A stretch of 64,000 nucleotides of DNA from an uncultured Lachnospiraceae bacterium (GCA_910588775.1 CAJURH010000014.1:1-64000); one strand, 5' to 3'; shown: positions 28,662-36,712, counted from the first letter of the stretch. Notes: generated by a model not told the origin, from the sequence alone. Made by a program: numbers and translations.

Positions 28662-28897
28662 AGTGCGGCTCCTTTTTTATAATGGTTTGTGAATGAGGTG
28701 AGTCTATTTAATTGTTAAATAAAGGTATGCATGTGCTTTCCGGCAATCCGTCTGCGTCGTACAAGTCTTTTTTTCATGTTGAAAGAAACAGATTCCCATA
28801 TGCCTATATCTGGAAACAGCCAATTCTATGTAAAAAATTCAACGGGCCGTACGTTTTTTAGATGATTTTTCTAAAATCAATTATAACGAATAAAAGC
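28662..28897. other. Intergenic stretch with no gene seen
   Basis: About 240 bp between the start of the PsiE-like gene and the copper promoter. AT-rich; I see no start-plus-ribosome-site pair and no strong hairpin. Confidence 0.5.
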
Positions 28898-28926
28898 TTG
28901 ACAGGCAATGAAAAAAGTTATAGAAT
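28898..28926 (+). promoter_or_regulatory. Sigma-A promoter of the copper operon
   Basis: TTGACA (28898-28903), 17-bp spacer, TAGAAT (28921-28926). Confidence 0.85.
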
Positions 28927-28933
28927 AGCCTCA

Positions 28934-28960
28934 ACACCTCCCATAGGGGGTGGGGGTGTA
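28934..28960 (+). promoter_or_regulatory. Candidate CsoR operator
   Basis: A G/C-tract pseudo-palindrome, ACACCTCCC-ATAG-GGGGTGGGG followed by GTGTA, directly after the -10 box. CsoR operators are GC-rich inverted repeats around a short AT core, so this is the expected roadblock position. Confidence 0.65.
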
Positions 28961-28985
28961 TAAGAGCTGAAAGGGGGGAGCGTTC

Positions 28986-29258
28986 ATGCAGGCGGATAAA
29001 GGGCAGGTGACCCGTCTGATTAAGACGGCCAGGGGACAGTTGGACGGAGTTTTGAAAATGATCGAAGAAGATCAGTATTGTATGGATATCGCCAATCAAC
29101 TGATGGCCAGCAGCGCTGTGATCAAGAAGGCGTTGAAAGAAGTGCTGCGCGCCCATATGGAGGGATGTGTGGCCCAGTCCTTTGAAGAGGGCAGCGAGAA
29201 GGCGAAGCAAGAGAAAATTGATGAGCTGATTCAGGTAATTGAAAGGATGACGAAATAA
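28986..29258 (+). CDS. csoR: Copper-sensing transcriptional repressor CsoR
   Basis: 90-residue helical DNA-binding repressor of the CsoR/FrmR family. The Cu(I)-binding C-H-C triad is present (C32, H57, C61 within YCMDIANQ and LRAHMEGCV), which points to copper rather than Ni/Co or formaldehyde sensing. GGGGGGAG precedes the ATG. The stop overlaps the copA start by one base. It likely represses its own operon at the GC-rich palindrome upstream. Confidence 0.9.
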   Translation: MQADKGQVTRLIKTARGQLDGVLKMIEEDQYCMDIANQLMASSAVIKKALKEVLRAHMEGCVAQSFEEGSEKAKQEKIDELIQVIERMTK

Positions 29259-31498
29259 TGGTAACGGAAACTTATATCATTAAGGGAATGACGTGCGCAT
29301 CCTGCAGCAGTGCGGTGGAGCGGGTCACCAGGAAACTGGAAGGGGTGTCCGAGAGCAACGTGAATCTGGCCACCAACCGGATGACGATTACTTATGAAGA
29401 GAGATCCCTTACGCCCCAGGATATTATGGAGCGGGTGGAGCGGGCCGGGTTTGAGGCCAGCATAGAAGAGGACCGGGGAAAAGACCAGGCACGGGAGGAA
29501 GAACAGGAAATTGTAGAAGGGCATCGCAAGACAAGGCGCAGGCTGGTTGTGGCCATATGTCTGGCCATACCTCTTCTGTACGTGTCCATGGGGCATATGG
29601 TCCCCATTCCCATGCCTTTGCCGGATATGATTGATATGCATCACAATCCGCTGAATTTTGCATTAACGCAGTTGATACTGACTGTGTGCATTCTGATTTG
29701 CGGGCGGAAATTTTATATTGTAGGGTTTAAGACGCTGTTTCGGGGACATCCCAATATGGATTCCCTGGTAGCCATCGGCACGGGAAGCGCGTTTCTTTAC
29801 AGTCTGGTGATGACTGTGATGATTCCTTCGGACCCATCAGCGGTTCATAATTTGTACTACGAGTCTTCCGCCGTGGTGGTGACGCTGGTGATGCTGGGCA
29901 AATATATGGAGAGCAAGAGCAAAGGGAAGACTTCAGAGGCCATCCGGAAACTGATGGAGTTGGCGCCGGATACAGCGGTGCGTTTGGTGGACGGAAAAGA
30001 GGAGCAGGTGAGCCTGGATCAGATAGCCGTAGGAGACATACTGCTGATTCGGCCCGGCAGCCGGGTTCCGCTGGATGGGAAAGTGGTGGGCGGCAACAGC
30101 AGCGTGGATGAGTCCATGCTCACTGGAGAGAGCATCCCTGTGGAAAAAGACTTGGACGATCCGGTTATCGGCGGAAGTCTTAACTACAATGGCTCCTTGC
30201 AAGTGGAGGTCACCCATACAGGCAGCGACACCACTCTTTCAAAAATCATTAAGCTAATGGAAGACGCCCAGGGCCGCAAAGCTCCGATTTCCAAAATGGC
30301 GGACCAAGTGGCCGGATATTTCGTGCCGGCGGTATTGGTGATCGCAGTGTTGGCCGCTATCATCTGGGCTATATCCGGCGAGGATCTTGCCTTTGTGCTA
30401 ACGATTTTCGTCTCCGTGCTGGTGATTGCCTGCCCCTGTGCGCTGGGGCTTGCCACGCCCACGGCGATTATGGTGGGTACAGGTTTGGGCGCTTCTCACG
30501 GTATTTTAATCAAGAGCGGCGAGGCATTGGAGATTGCCCATAAAGTGGATACAGTGGTGTTTGACAAGACTGGAACCGTTACCTTGGGGCAGCCCCGCGT
30601 GGTCCGTGTGGTAAGCCGGTCCATGGCAAAAGAAAAGCTTTTGGAAATCGCGGCGGCCTGCGAAGTTCCGTCTGAGCACCCTCTGGGCCAGGCCATTGTG
30701 CGGGAAGCGGCGGAGCAGGGCATTCAACTGGAACAGGCAGAGAATTTCCAGAGCGTGACTGGTCAAGGCATTCGCGCCCAGTACCAGGGCCAAACAGTCT
30801 GCGTGGGGAACGCCCGGATGATGGACGCGGCGGGGATAGACATTTCCATTTTGGAGGCGGAATCGGAAAGCGTCGCTTCCAAAGGTCAGACGCCCATGTA
30901 TGTGGTGGCGGATCAGACGCTGGAAGGATTTATCAGCGTGGCGGACACGGTAAAGGAAAACAGCGCAGAGGCCATCAGCCGGATTAAACGGCTGGGGGTT
31001 CAGGTATATATGCTGACAGGCGATCACCAGAAAACGGCCGATTACATCGGATCTCTGGTCCATGTGGACCATGTGGTGGCCCAGGTGATGCCGGGCGATA
31101 AGGCGGCAGTGGTGCAAAAGCTGCAGGAAGAAGGAAAACAGGTCATGATGGTGGGAGACGGCATTAACGATGCGCCGGCTCTAGCCCAGGCGGACGTGGG
31201 CGTGGCGATCGGGAGTGGAAGCGATATTGCCATTGAATCTGGTGACATGGTTTTGATGAAATCCGATTTGATGGATGTATACCGGGCCATTCGCTTAAGC
31301 AAAGGAACCATCCGCAACATTCGGGAAAATCTTTTCTGGGCTTTTATTTTCAACAGTCTGGGAATACCTGTGGCGGCCGGGGCGCTGCATGCCTTTGGCG
31401 GGCCGCTTCTCAACCCTATTTTCGCCGGACTGGCCATGTCCTTTAGTTCGGTATTCGTAGTCAGCAATGCGCTGCGGCTGAAAACATTGAAGTTATAG
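29258..31498 (+). CDS. copA: Copper-exporting P1B-type ATPase
   Basis: 746-residue Cu(I) pump. One N-terminal heavy-metal domain with MTCASC (C13, C16), then eight predicted membrane helices with the CPC metal site (C392-P393-C394 in ACPCALGLATPTA). The phosphorylation site is DKTGT with Asp436, the actuator loop carries TGES, the nucleotide domain shows the SEHPLG HP motif, and GDGINDAPAL is the hinge. Coupled to csoR by a 1-bp overlap. Confidence 0.96.
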   Translation: MVTETYIIKGMTCASCSSAVERVTRKLEGVSESNVNLATNRMTITYEERSLTPQDIMERVERAGFEASIEEDRGKDQAREEEQEIVEGHRKTRRRLVVAICLAIPLLYVSMGHMVPIPMPLPDMIDMHHNPLNFALTQLILTVCILICGRKFYIVGFKTLFRGHPNMDSLVAIGTGSAFLYSLVMTVMIPSDPSAVHNLYYESSAVVVTLVMLGKYMESKSKGKTSEAIRKLMELAPDTAVRLVDGKEEQVSLDQIAVGDILLIRPGSRVPLDGKVVGGNSSVDESMLTGESIPVEKDLDDPVIGGSLNYNGSLQVEVTHTGSDTTLSKIIKLMEDAQGRKAPISKMADQVAGYFVPAVLVIAVLAAIIWAISGEDLAFVLTIFVSVLVIACPCALGLATPTAIMVGTGLGASHGILIKSGEALEIAHKVDTVVFDKTGTVTLGQPRVVRVVSRSMAKEKLLEIAAACEVPSEHPLGQAIVREAAEQGIQLEQAENFQSVTGQGIRAQYQGQTVCVGNARMMDAAGIDISILEAESESVASKGQTPMYVVADQTLEGFISVADTVKENSAEAISRIKRLGVQVYMLTGDHQKTADYIGSLVHVDHVVAQVMPGDKAAVVQKLQEEGKQVMMVGDGINDAPALAQADVGVAIGSGSDIAIESGDMVLMKSDLMDVYRAIRLSKGTIRNIRENLFWAFIFNSLGIPVAAGALHAFGGPLLNPIFAGLAMSFSSVFVVSNALRLKTLKL

Positions 31499-31515
31499 TA
31501 TAGGAGGAAGAAAAA

Positions 31516-31716
31516 ATGACAGTATTAAAAGCGGAAGATATGCACTGTGAAAAATGTGTGGAGAGAATTTCCAAGGCCATGGATAAGGCGGAACTGGATT
31601 ACCAAGTTTCTCTGGAAGATAAGACAGTGTCCATTGACGGCTGTGAAAAATGCGTGGCCAAGGCAAGGGAAATCATGGACGATCTGGGATTTGACACGGA
31701 GATTGTGGAGGCGTAA
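31516..31716 (+). CDS. Copper chaperone-like heavy-metal-associated protein with two CxxC motifs
   Basis: 66-residue HMA-fold protein like CopZ, which would ferry Cu(I) to CopA. The usual N-terminal metal site is MHCEKC (C11, C14). Unusually, a second CEKC occurs at C43-C46 in the middle of the fold. It follows copA by 17 bp with AGGAGG upstream. Whether the second motif binds metal or stabilises a dimer cannot be told. Confidence 0.8.
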   Translation: MTVLKAEDMHCEKCVERISKAMDKAELDYQVSLEDKTVSIDGCEKCVAKAREIMDDLGFDTEIVEA

Positions 31717-31972
31717 TTTAGAAGATTGCGGTAAAAGTGATTTATAATTCAATTTTGCACAATTTGCTTTACAATATCATCTGCTGCAAGTTATAATCGT
31801 TTCAAGCAGATGCTATAAGAGTCCAGAACAGCGGCGGGAGAATGGCAGGCATGCTTGACCATTGGATCCGTCGCTGTTTTACATTGTTTCCGTATGTACA
31901 TATATGTCCGCGCGGGGAAACATGTCGGTTGAACCATTTAATTTGCATACGTTTGAAACGGAGGAGGCTTCT

Positions 31973-32497
31973 ATGACAGACAGTGAAAAGATGGACGTGT
32001 TGCTCAGTGAGATGACAGCGTTGAGAGAAGGCCAGCAAAAGCTGGAAAAGGGCCAGTACAGACTGGAAGAGGGCCAGCAAAGGCTGGAAGAAAGGCAGGA
32101 GAGACTGGAAGCGGGCCAGCAAAGACTGGAAAAGAGGCAGGAGAGACTGGAAGCGGGTCAGCAAAAACTGGAAGAAAGGCAGGAGAGACTGGAAGCGGGC
32201 CAGCAAACGCTGAAGAAGAGCCAGCAGAAACTGGAAGAGAACCAGAAGATTATGCAGGGAGATTTATTCAGCATGAAGGTGCATATGGAGAATTCCACGG
32301 ATAGGAATTTGCAGCTTCTCGCTGAAAATTACGGCAACCTGGCAGAAAAGCTGAGTAAGAACAATATTGTGACGGACCAGCAGGCAATCTATCAGATAAA
32401 AGTCAATTACTTGATAGAGGACGTGAAAGAACTGAAAAAGGAAATGAAAGAATTAAGGGACAAAGTTGCGCAAAAGGATTTGCGGGCGGCTCAGTGA
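31973..32497 (+). CDS. Coiled-coil protein with tandem 7-residue repeats
   Basis: 174 residues, hydrophilic. Residues 18-90 consist of tandem heptad-like units (G/R)QQ(R/K)LE(E/K/A), encoded by near-identical 21-bp DNA repeats between about 32026 and 32240. This implies a long helical coiled coil. The C-terminal 80 residues are also helical. The start is ATG 31973 with GGAGGAGG upstream; the open frame runs 111 bp further up without a start signal. No membrane helix or known domain is seen. A structural or scaffold role is possible; function unknown. Confidence 0.7.
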   Translation: MTDSEKMDVLLSEMTALREGQQKLEKGQYRLEEGQQRLEERQERLEAGQQRLEKRQERLEAGQQKLEERQERLEAGQQTLKKSQQKLEENQKIMQGDLFSMKVHMENSTDRNLQLLAENYGNLAEKLSKNNIVTDQQAIYQIKVNYLIEDVKELKKEMKELRDKVAQKDLRAAQ

Positions 32498-32559
32498 GGG
32501 CAGCCTGCGTGTGGGAAAAATTCTGAAAGAAAAGCCAATATTTTGCAATTTTTCTATAT

Positions 32560-32588
32560 TTGACATAATAGAGGCCATGTGTTATAAT
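32560..32588 (+). promoter_or_regulatory. Consensus sigma-A promoter of the B12 riboswitch transcript
   Basis: TTGACA (32560-32565), 17-bp spacer, TATAAT (32583-32588): a perfect match to consensus at both boxes. Confidence 0.9.
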
Positions 32589-32610
32589 AAAAGCCGTATA
32601 ATTCCAGAGA

Positions 32611-32797
32611 ACATATGAAGTGCATCCGATTCAGAAAGAGAAAGAAGAAACGGATGAAGAGGGAATTAGGTGAGAATCCTAAGCGGTTCCGGTCACTGTA
32701 TTTGAGGAGCGTCGTTTGTATAGCCATTGTATGCCAGGCATATGAGAAGGGAAAGCGAGGCTACGATCCATGAGTCAGGAAACCTGCTTTGTATGTA
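32611..32797 (+). ncRNA. Cobalamin (B12) riboswitch aptamer
   Basis: Conserved cobalamin-aptamer elements occur in the right order: GAGGGAATTAGGTGAGAATCC, then AAGCGGTTCCGGTCACTGTA, GCCATTGTATGCCAGG, GAGAAGGGAAAGCGAGG, and the closing AGTCAGGAAACCTGC. The P1 helix is probably ACATA... (from 32611) with ...TGTATGT (to 32797). Boundaries are approximate. Adenosyl- versus aquo-/methyl-selectivity cannot be told here. Confidence 0.85.
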
Positions 32798-32940
32798 AGG
32801 TGATGCTTCCGTGTAAAGTGTACATCTAAGCATTTATGAAAAAGAATGCGTTGTCTGCTTTTTCTCTACATAGGGACAGTGGACATTTCTTTTATGGAAT
32901 GAACCTGTACGTGTGAATTATGCGTGATTAAACGGCAGGC

Positions 32941-33024
32941 GATAAGTGGGCTTCAGCAAGAACTAGGTTCTTACGCTCGCTTTACGAACCATTGTTACCT
33001 CCTGTGCTGAGGCTTCTCTTATCA
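32941..33024 (+). promoter_or_regulatory. Long imperfect hairpin before the Cys-rich gene
   Basis: GATAAG (32941-32946) pairs with CTTATC at the right end, and CTTCAGCA pairs with TGCTGAG. Internal small palindromes (AAGAAC-TA-GGTTCTT and GGTTC...GAACC) lie inside. It is placed between the riboswitch and the ribosome site (AAAGGAG, 33028-33034), so it may be the expression platform or an RNA stabiliser. Confidence 0.45.
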
Positions 33025-33039
33025 CCGAAAGGAGTAAAT

Positions 33040-33318
33040 ATGTTGGATAAAGATTCATGGGAAAACAAAGAATATTCCTTTTTCTCCCATACAAAGTGTG
33101 AACATTTTCCCTGTCATAAAACGGAACATCCAGAGGATTTCAATTGTCTGTTTTGTTACTGCCCTCTTTATGCTCTGAAAGATAAATGCGGAGGCAATTT
33201 CCGTTATACAGAGAAGGGCGTCAAAGACTGCAGTCAGTGTAATCTTCCTCATATTCGGAAGAATTTTGGCTATATAATGGATAAATTTAAAGAGATACAG
33301 AAAATTACGAAATTGTAG
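33040..33318 (+). CDS. Cysteine-rich small-domain (zinc-ribbon-like) protein
   Basis: 92 residues with nine Cys and several His in CEHFPCH...NCLFCYCPLY...CGG...CSQCNLPH, matching the 'cysteine-rich small domain' family, a presumed metal-binding module that I recall in cobalamin-related neighbourhoods. The start is ATG 33040 behind AAAGGAG, with an open frame 48 bp further up but no start signal. It lies downstream of the cobalamin riboswitch, so its expression is predicted to respond to B12. Molecular function unknown. Confidence 0.75.
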   Translation: MLDKDSWENKEYSFFSHTKCEHFPCHKTEHPEDFNCLFCYCPLYALKDKCGGNFRYTEKGVKDCSQCNLPHIRKNFGYIMDKFKEIQKITKL

Positions 33319-33402
33319 AGAATGCATCTGAAAATACGAAGGCGCCCAAGGGCGTCTTTATTGTTACTGTTTAATGAAATATTGCAATCGGGGAGAGTAT
33401 TT

Positions 33403-33897
33403 ATGAGAAAAATTTGGTTACTGCTTGGAATGGCTGTTTTACTCAGCGGATGCGCAAAAGAAGACTCAATAAAACCAGAAACGCGAAGAGAGGAAGTTCC
33501 AGATCCCATGGTGGAGGTGGAAGGAGCGCAGGCTTTTGCCAAGGTGGGGGCAGATATTGAGGCGCCAGCGGGAGCGGAAGACGCCAAATATTTCATGATT
33601 GCAGATCAGATTGCTGAGATACAGTTTACACAGAATGGAGTCCAGTACAGTTACCGGGCGGCGCGGGCAAAAGAGAATGTAACCGGCATGCAGACAGAGA
33701 CGCAGGAGTTGGAAGCTGTGAGGGCGGTGGTGGGAAGCTGTGAGATTCCTATACAGATTGCCGGAAGCAGTTACGTGGCTATTTGGAAATGGGGCGAGAT
33801 TTCTTATGGTTTGATTACACGTGATTCGGTGGACGGAGGGGTTATGAAATCGCTGGTGGAAGAATTAGCTAGGGAAACCATGCCGGCACAGTTGTAG
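33403..33897 (+). CDS. Small lipoprotein of unknown function
   Basis: 164 residues. Signal peptide with lipobox LSGC (C17), then a charged linker and a beta-rich domain (YFMIADQIAEIQFTQNGVQYSYRAA ... SYVAIWKWGEISYGLI). The start is ATG 33403 with GGGGAGAG upstream. It follows the Cys-rich gene by 84 bp and may belong to the same transcript. I do not recognise the family. Confidence 0.7.
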   Translation: MRKIWLLLGMAVLLSGCAKEDSIKPETRREEVPDPMVEVEGAQAFAKVGADIEAPAGAEDAKYFMIADQIAEIQFTQNGVQYSYRAARAKENVTGMQTETQELEAVRAVVGSCEIPIQIAGSSYVAIWKWGEISYGLITRDSVDGGVMKSLVEELARETMPAQL

Positions 33898-33986
33898 AGT
33901 TCTAGATTTCAATGAGGAGGACGTAAAGAATACGTTTTCCTCATTGGAGAAAACAGGGGTTTTCGCTGTAAAAAGACAGATATTTC

Positions 33987-34014
33987 TTGACGGGTACAGC
34001 GGATATAGTAGAAT
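33987..34014 (+). promoter_or_regulatory. Sigma-A promoter of the decayed purine cluster
   Basis: TTGACG (33987-33992), 16-bp spacer, TAGAAT (34009-34014). A palindrome lies just downstream at 34026. Confidence 0.6.
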
Positions 34015-34025
34015 CAGCATATTTA

Positions 34026-34039
34026 ATTGAATAGTCAAT
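34026..34039. promoter_or_regulatory. Candidate operator, copy 1
   Basis: ATTGA-ATAG-TCAAT, a perfect inverted repeat 12 bp after the -10 box. It shares the core TTGAATRGTCRATC with the palindrome at 39724-39743, so both may be targets of the TetR protein encoded between them. Confidence 0.45.
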
Positions 34040-34078
34040 CTAAACAGGGGTTGGGGGATTATAGCAGGAGGTATATTT

Positions 34079-34168
34079 ATGGTCGAAATGTATGTGAATA
34101 ACCAGTTTTATCGGATAGAAGGAGACGGAAAGCTGCTGCCCTTCTTGAGGGATACCCTGCGGTTGTAG
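34079..34168 (+). pseudogene. Truncated xanthine dehydrogenase 2Fe-2S/N-terminal stub
   Basis: 29 codons then a stop. The peptide MVEMYVNNQFYRIEGDGKLLPFLRDTLRL closely resembles the N-terminus of molybdenum-hydroxylase ferredoxin domains (xdhC-type or fused Se-dependent xanthine dehydrogenase), which would continue with the cluster-binding GCGEGxCGxC. That part is missing, so only the first strand-helix survives. It has a good AGGAGG ribosome site and promoter. Confidence 0.6.
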
Positions 34169-34199
34169 GAGGGCTGTGTGGTCAGCAATCGAAAGGGGC

Positions 34200-34645
34200 T
34201 GGAGCGGTTAATAAAAAAGTCACAGGATTGTCACTGCAGGCGTGGACGCACCGGCGGAGAAGCTTAAAGTGGCCGAGGCGATGAACATGAGCTGGCAATA
34301 CCGAAGGAAAGTGATGTTGTTCTGGGCGTTTTGGGCATGGATGCGGTGGGAGAATGCTTGAAAGATGTTTGCTTTCGCTATAAGCGGGCCATGGATTTCC
34401 TGGATGTGGACGAACGCCATCTTTTGACGGAGGAGGATCTGGTGAAAATATTGACCGCTTCTTGGGGAACGAAAAAAGGAGTGGGGGACAGGGAATATTA
34501 TGTAGTTTTGAATAAATGCGACGATGCGGGGCGGATGGCGCAGGCAAAACGGATGGAGCGGATGCTAAAGGATGCAAAGGTGGAGCATGTGGTCTGCATT
34601 TCTCTGAACAAAATACAGAAATTCGGACTGTATATAAAGCGCTGA
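34200..34645 (+). pseudogene. yqeC: yqeC-like Se-dependent hydroxylase accessory gene, frameshifted
   Basis: Reading across at least two frame changes gives KVTGLS, then AGVDAPAEKLKVAEAM, then ELAIPKESDVVLGVLGMDAVGECL...HLLTEEDLVKILTASWGTKKGVGDREYYVVLNKCDDAG. That is the C-terminal two thirds of the YqeC family, linked to maturation of selenium-dependent molybdenum hydroxylases. The P-loop N-terminus is missing. Frameshifts near 34240 and 34290 show it is dead. A further ~120 bp downstream (to 34770) has no recognisable gene. Confidence 0.65.
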
Positions 34646-34809
34646 ATTACCAGTATGTATGGTCGCTTTTGCCCAAATTATCCATTGGAGTCCTCCGGCG
34701 CTTACGCCCGCTTGGCATTAGAATATTCCCGGACGGCCGTGCATGCGGTGATTTTATAAAACTCAAATAGTTTTTCCCTGTTCCCCCTATATTGCGTTGG
34801 TCTGAGCAG

Positions 34810-35574
34810 TTATTGTTTCTTTCGGATAATATCCGGCTGACCGGACATTTCCGCTGTTTCCCCTGGTTCCAAAACCAGAAATTCTTCCTCGTTCCACTCC
34901 CCGGAAATAAAACGCTCCAAAAGGTTCATGTTGCCTTCCAGCAGATGAAATTCCCAGTGATAAAATGCTGCCGCTTGTTTTGTAAAATCCTGGTATTCCT
35001 CTTTGTCAAAAAAAGGCATACGGATATAGGCTGCATTTTGATAATTTTTTGTCCAACTGTCCAGTTCCTCCAAAAGATATTCCAGCGTATCTTCTTCATA
35101 ATCCTGGCTTCTGTAATACGCTTCCTGCTTTTTCTGGCGTTGCTCCCCAGGCATATCGGAGTTTTCGATCCAACTGGCCGTATACCAGTAGCATCCTGGG
35201 AAAGCTTTAAAGCATTGCTGGTAACGCTCTTTGGATCCAAGCAGCAGGGTAATGCAGTCGTGCCCCCTTGGGATCACCAGCTTATGGCGTTTGGCGGTCA
35301 ATCCGGTTGTGGCGTTGGAGCAGAGACCGTATCCTAGCAAAATGGCGTCAAATGTATTTTCTTCTTCAGTTCCCGCAAATCCCAGCTTATTTGTGTGGAA
35401 GTCCTCTCCAGATTCTATGGCGTCGATTTCTTTTTGCAAAAGTTCATGCAGAACTTCCGGTGTATCATGGCATCTTAGCCGAATCCATGTCACATCCACA
35501 ATATGGGGGGATAACGCTAAAATATAAGAAAGTTCTCTGGATAATGCTTTACAGGCAATTAATTTTAATCTCAT
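34810..35574 (-). CDS. DUF1638 domain protein
   Basis: 254 residues, apparently intact. DUF1638 hallmarks: IACKALSREL at the start, FDAILLGYGLCSNATTGL, and RGHDCITLLLGSKERY. Five to six conserved Cys/His are compatible with metal or corrinoid-related chemistry, but the family's activity is not settled. The start is ATG 35574 with AAAGGAGA 7 bp upstream; the frame extends 99 bp further without a better signal. It is encoded opposite to the flanking remnants. Confidence 0.8.
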   Translation of the reverse strand: MRLKLIACKALSRELSYILALSPHIVDVTWIRLRCHDTPEVLHELLQKEIDAIESGEDFHTNKLGFAGTEEENTFDAILLGYGLCSNATTGLTAKRHKLVIPRGHDCITLLLGSKERYQQCFKAFPGCYWYTASWIENSDMPGEQRQKKQEAYYRSQDYEEDTLEYLLEELDSWTKNYQNAAYIRMPFFDKEEYQDFTKQAAAFYHWEFHLLEGNMNLLERFISGEWNEEEFLVLEPGETAEMSGQPDIIRKKQ

Positions 35575-35835
35575 TTCTTTGTCTCCTTTCATTTCCCCAC
35601 TGAAATACACGCTAATGCCGATATTTTTTAGGGCATACAGGGATAGCTCTTTTGTATTGTCAGTATACCGCATATTCGCTTAAAAATCTCGCTGTTTTCG
35701 GACAATTTTTCAAAATTTTTTCCAGTAGTTGCCAATTATATTTCTGGGTGGGAGTAGATTTATTTTGGGAAATGTTTTAAAGAAAAGAGTGGATATACAA
35801 CAAGAAGATATAAAAGTCTGGAATTGTTAAGATAT

Positions 35836-35962
35836 TAGAGTGGGTTTGAAAACGCATTTCCGCAATCTGCATCCCTCATTTTGCGGGATCTCATCCCGGA
35901 ATTCGTCAACATTATTTGGTATATTATGCACCTTGCAGAAAGCGGTTTTCAAACCCACTCTA
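35836..35962. mobile_element. MITE-like 127-bp element with TA ends
   Basis: Perfect 18-bp terminal inverted repeats, TAGAGTGGGTTTGAAAAC (35836-35853) and its complement (35945-35962), both ending in TA, with imperfect pairing continuing about 18 bp inward. The TA flanks fit a TA target duplication as in IS630/Tc1-mariner-type elements. The interior (about 91 bp) has no coding capacity. Its right arm overlaps the end of the ygeW/arcC remnant. Confidence 0.55.
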
Positions 35963-36712
35963 GGCGGCTATCCCACAATCCCGTGTCCCGGTCTTTCCGG
36001 TTTACCCCGTCTTTTGCTTTTTGAAGCAGAGCGCTCAGGGCTGTGCGGCCTGGCGCGGAAGCGGCGAAGGAGATGCCCGCCTGGACTTTTGGCAGCATGG
36101 AGCCAGGGGCGAAATGGCCTTGGGCAGCATAGTTTTCTGCCTGTGCGGCGGTGATTTCCTCCAGCCAGGTTTCCAGGGGTTCTCCCAAGTGAAGGGCCAC
36201 TTTTTCTACGGCGGTGAGGATGTAGGGCTTGTAGCTGGCTTCTTTGTACAGCGGCGTGCGGTAGCGGTCGAATACGGAGGCGTCCACTTCGCCGTCTGCG
36301 CAGCTTATGCCGCTGATGTCTGCGGGCAGGCAGTGCAGGTATAGAGCTTTGCCGTCTTTGGTGGTCTTCATTAATTCTTCCGTGCAGCTCCAGTCTTTGT
36401 GGCAGGCGTTTTGGGCTAGCAGTTCTTTTTTCCAGGGCATTGATGCCTGCCGCGTCGCCTTTGCCGTATAACTGGGTGCGTTTTTCCATGGCGGCGAAGG
36501 GCGCCCAGCTCTTGGGGTAGACGATGTCCGCGTCTTTGAACGCTTCCGCCATGCTGTTGGTGCGGGTGAATGAGCCGCCGGATTTTTTGGCGTTTTCCCG
36601 GGCCACATCTTCCACTTCTGACATGGCTTCGTAGCCGTCCGGATGGGCCAGCGTTACGTCCATGCCGAAACGGGTCATCAGGCCGATGATGCCTTGGGGA
36701 ACGGACAAGGGT
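35949..36712 (-). pseudogene. ygeW-arcC deletion chimera (carbamoyltransferase / carbamate kinase remnant)
   Basis: Minus strand. The first part is YgeW-like knotted carbamoyltransferase: SVPQGIIGLMTRFGMDVTLAHPDGYE...AFKDADIVYPKSWAPFAAME. Then, after a frameshift near 36430, it continues HKDWSCTEELM...LYLHCLPADISGISCADGEVDASVFDRYR...YKPYIL. It then switches to the C-terminus of carbamate kinase: EEITAAQAENYAAQGHFAPGSMLPKVQAGISFAAS. The N-terminus of YgeW and most of the kinase are gone, so a deletion fused two neighbouring genes. Confidence 0.7.

Noticed and set aside
32026..32240. Short direct repeats that might be CRISPR
   Set aside because: Units are 21 bp, contiguous with no spacers, and stay in frame as heptads; they are coding repeats.
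34516..34770. 84-codon frame after the yqeC remnant
   Set aside because: Overlaps the yqeC remnant in another frame, has no start signal and no recognisable motif.
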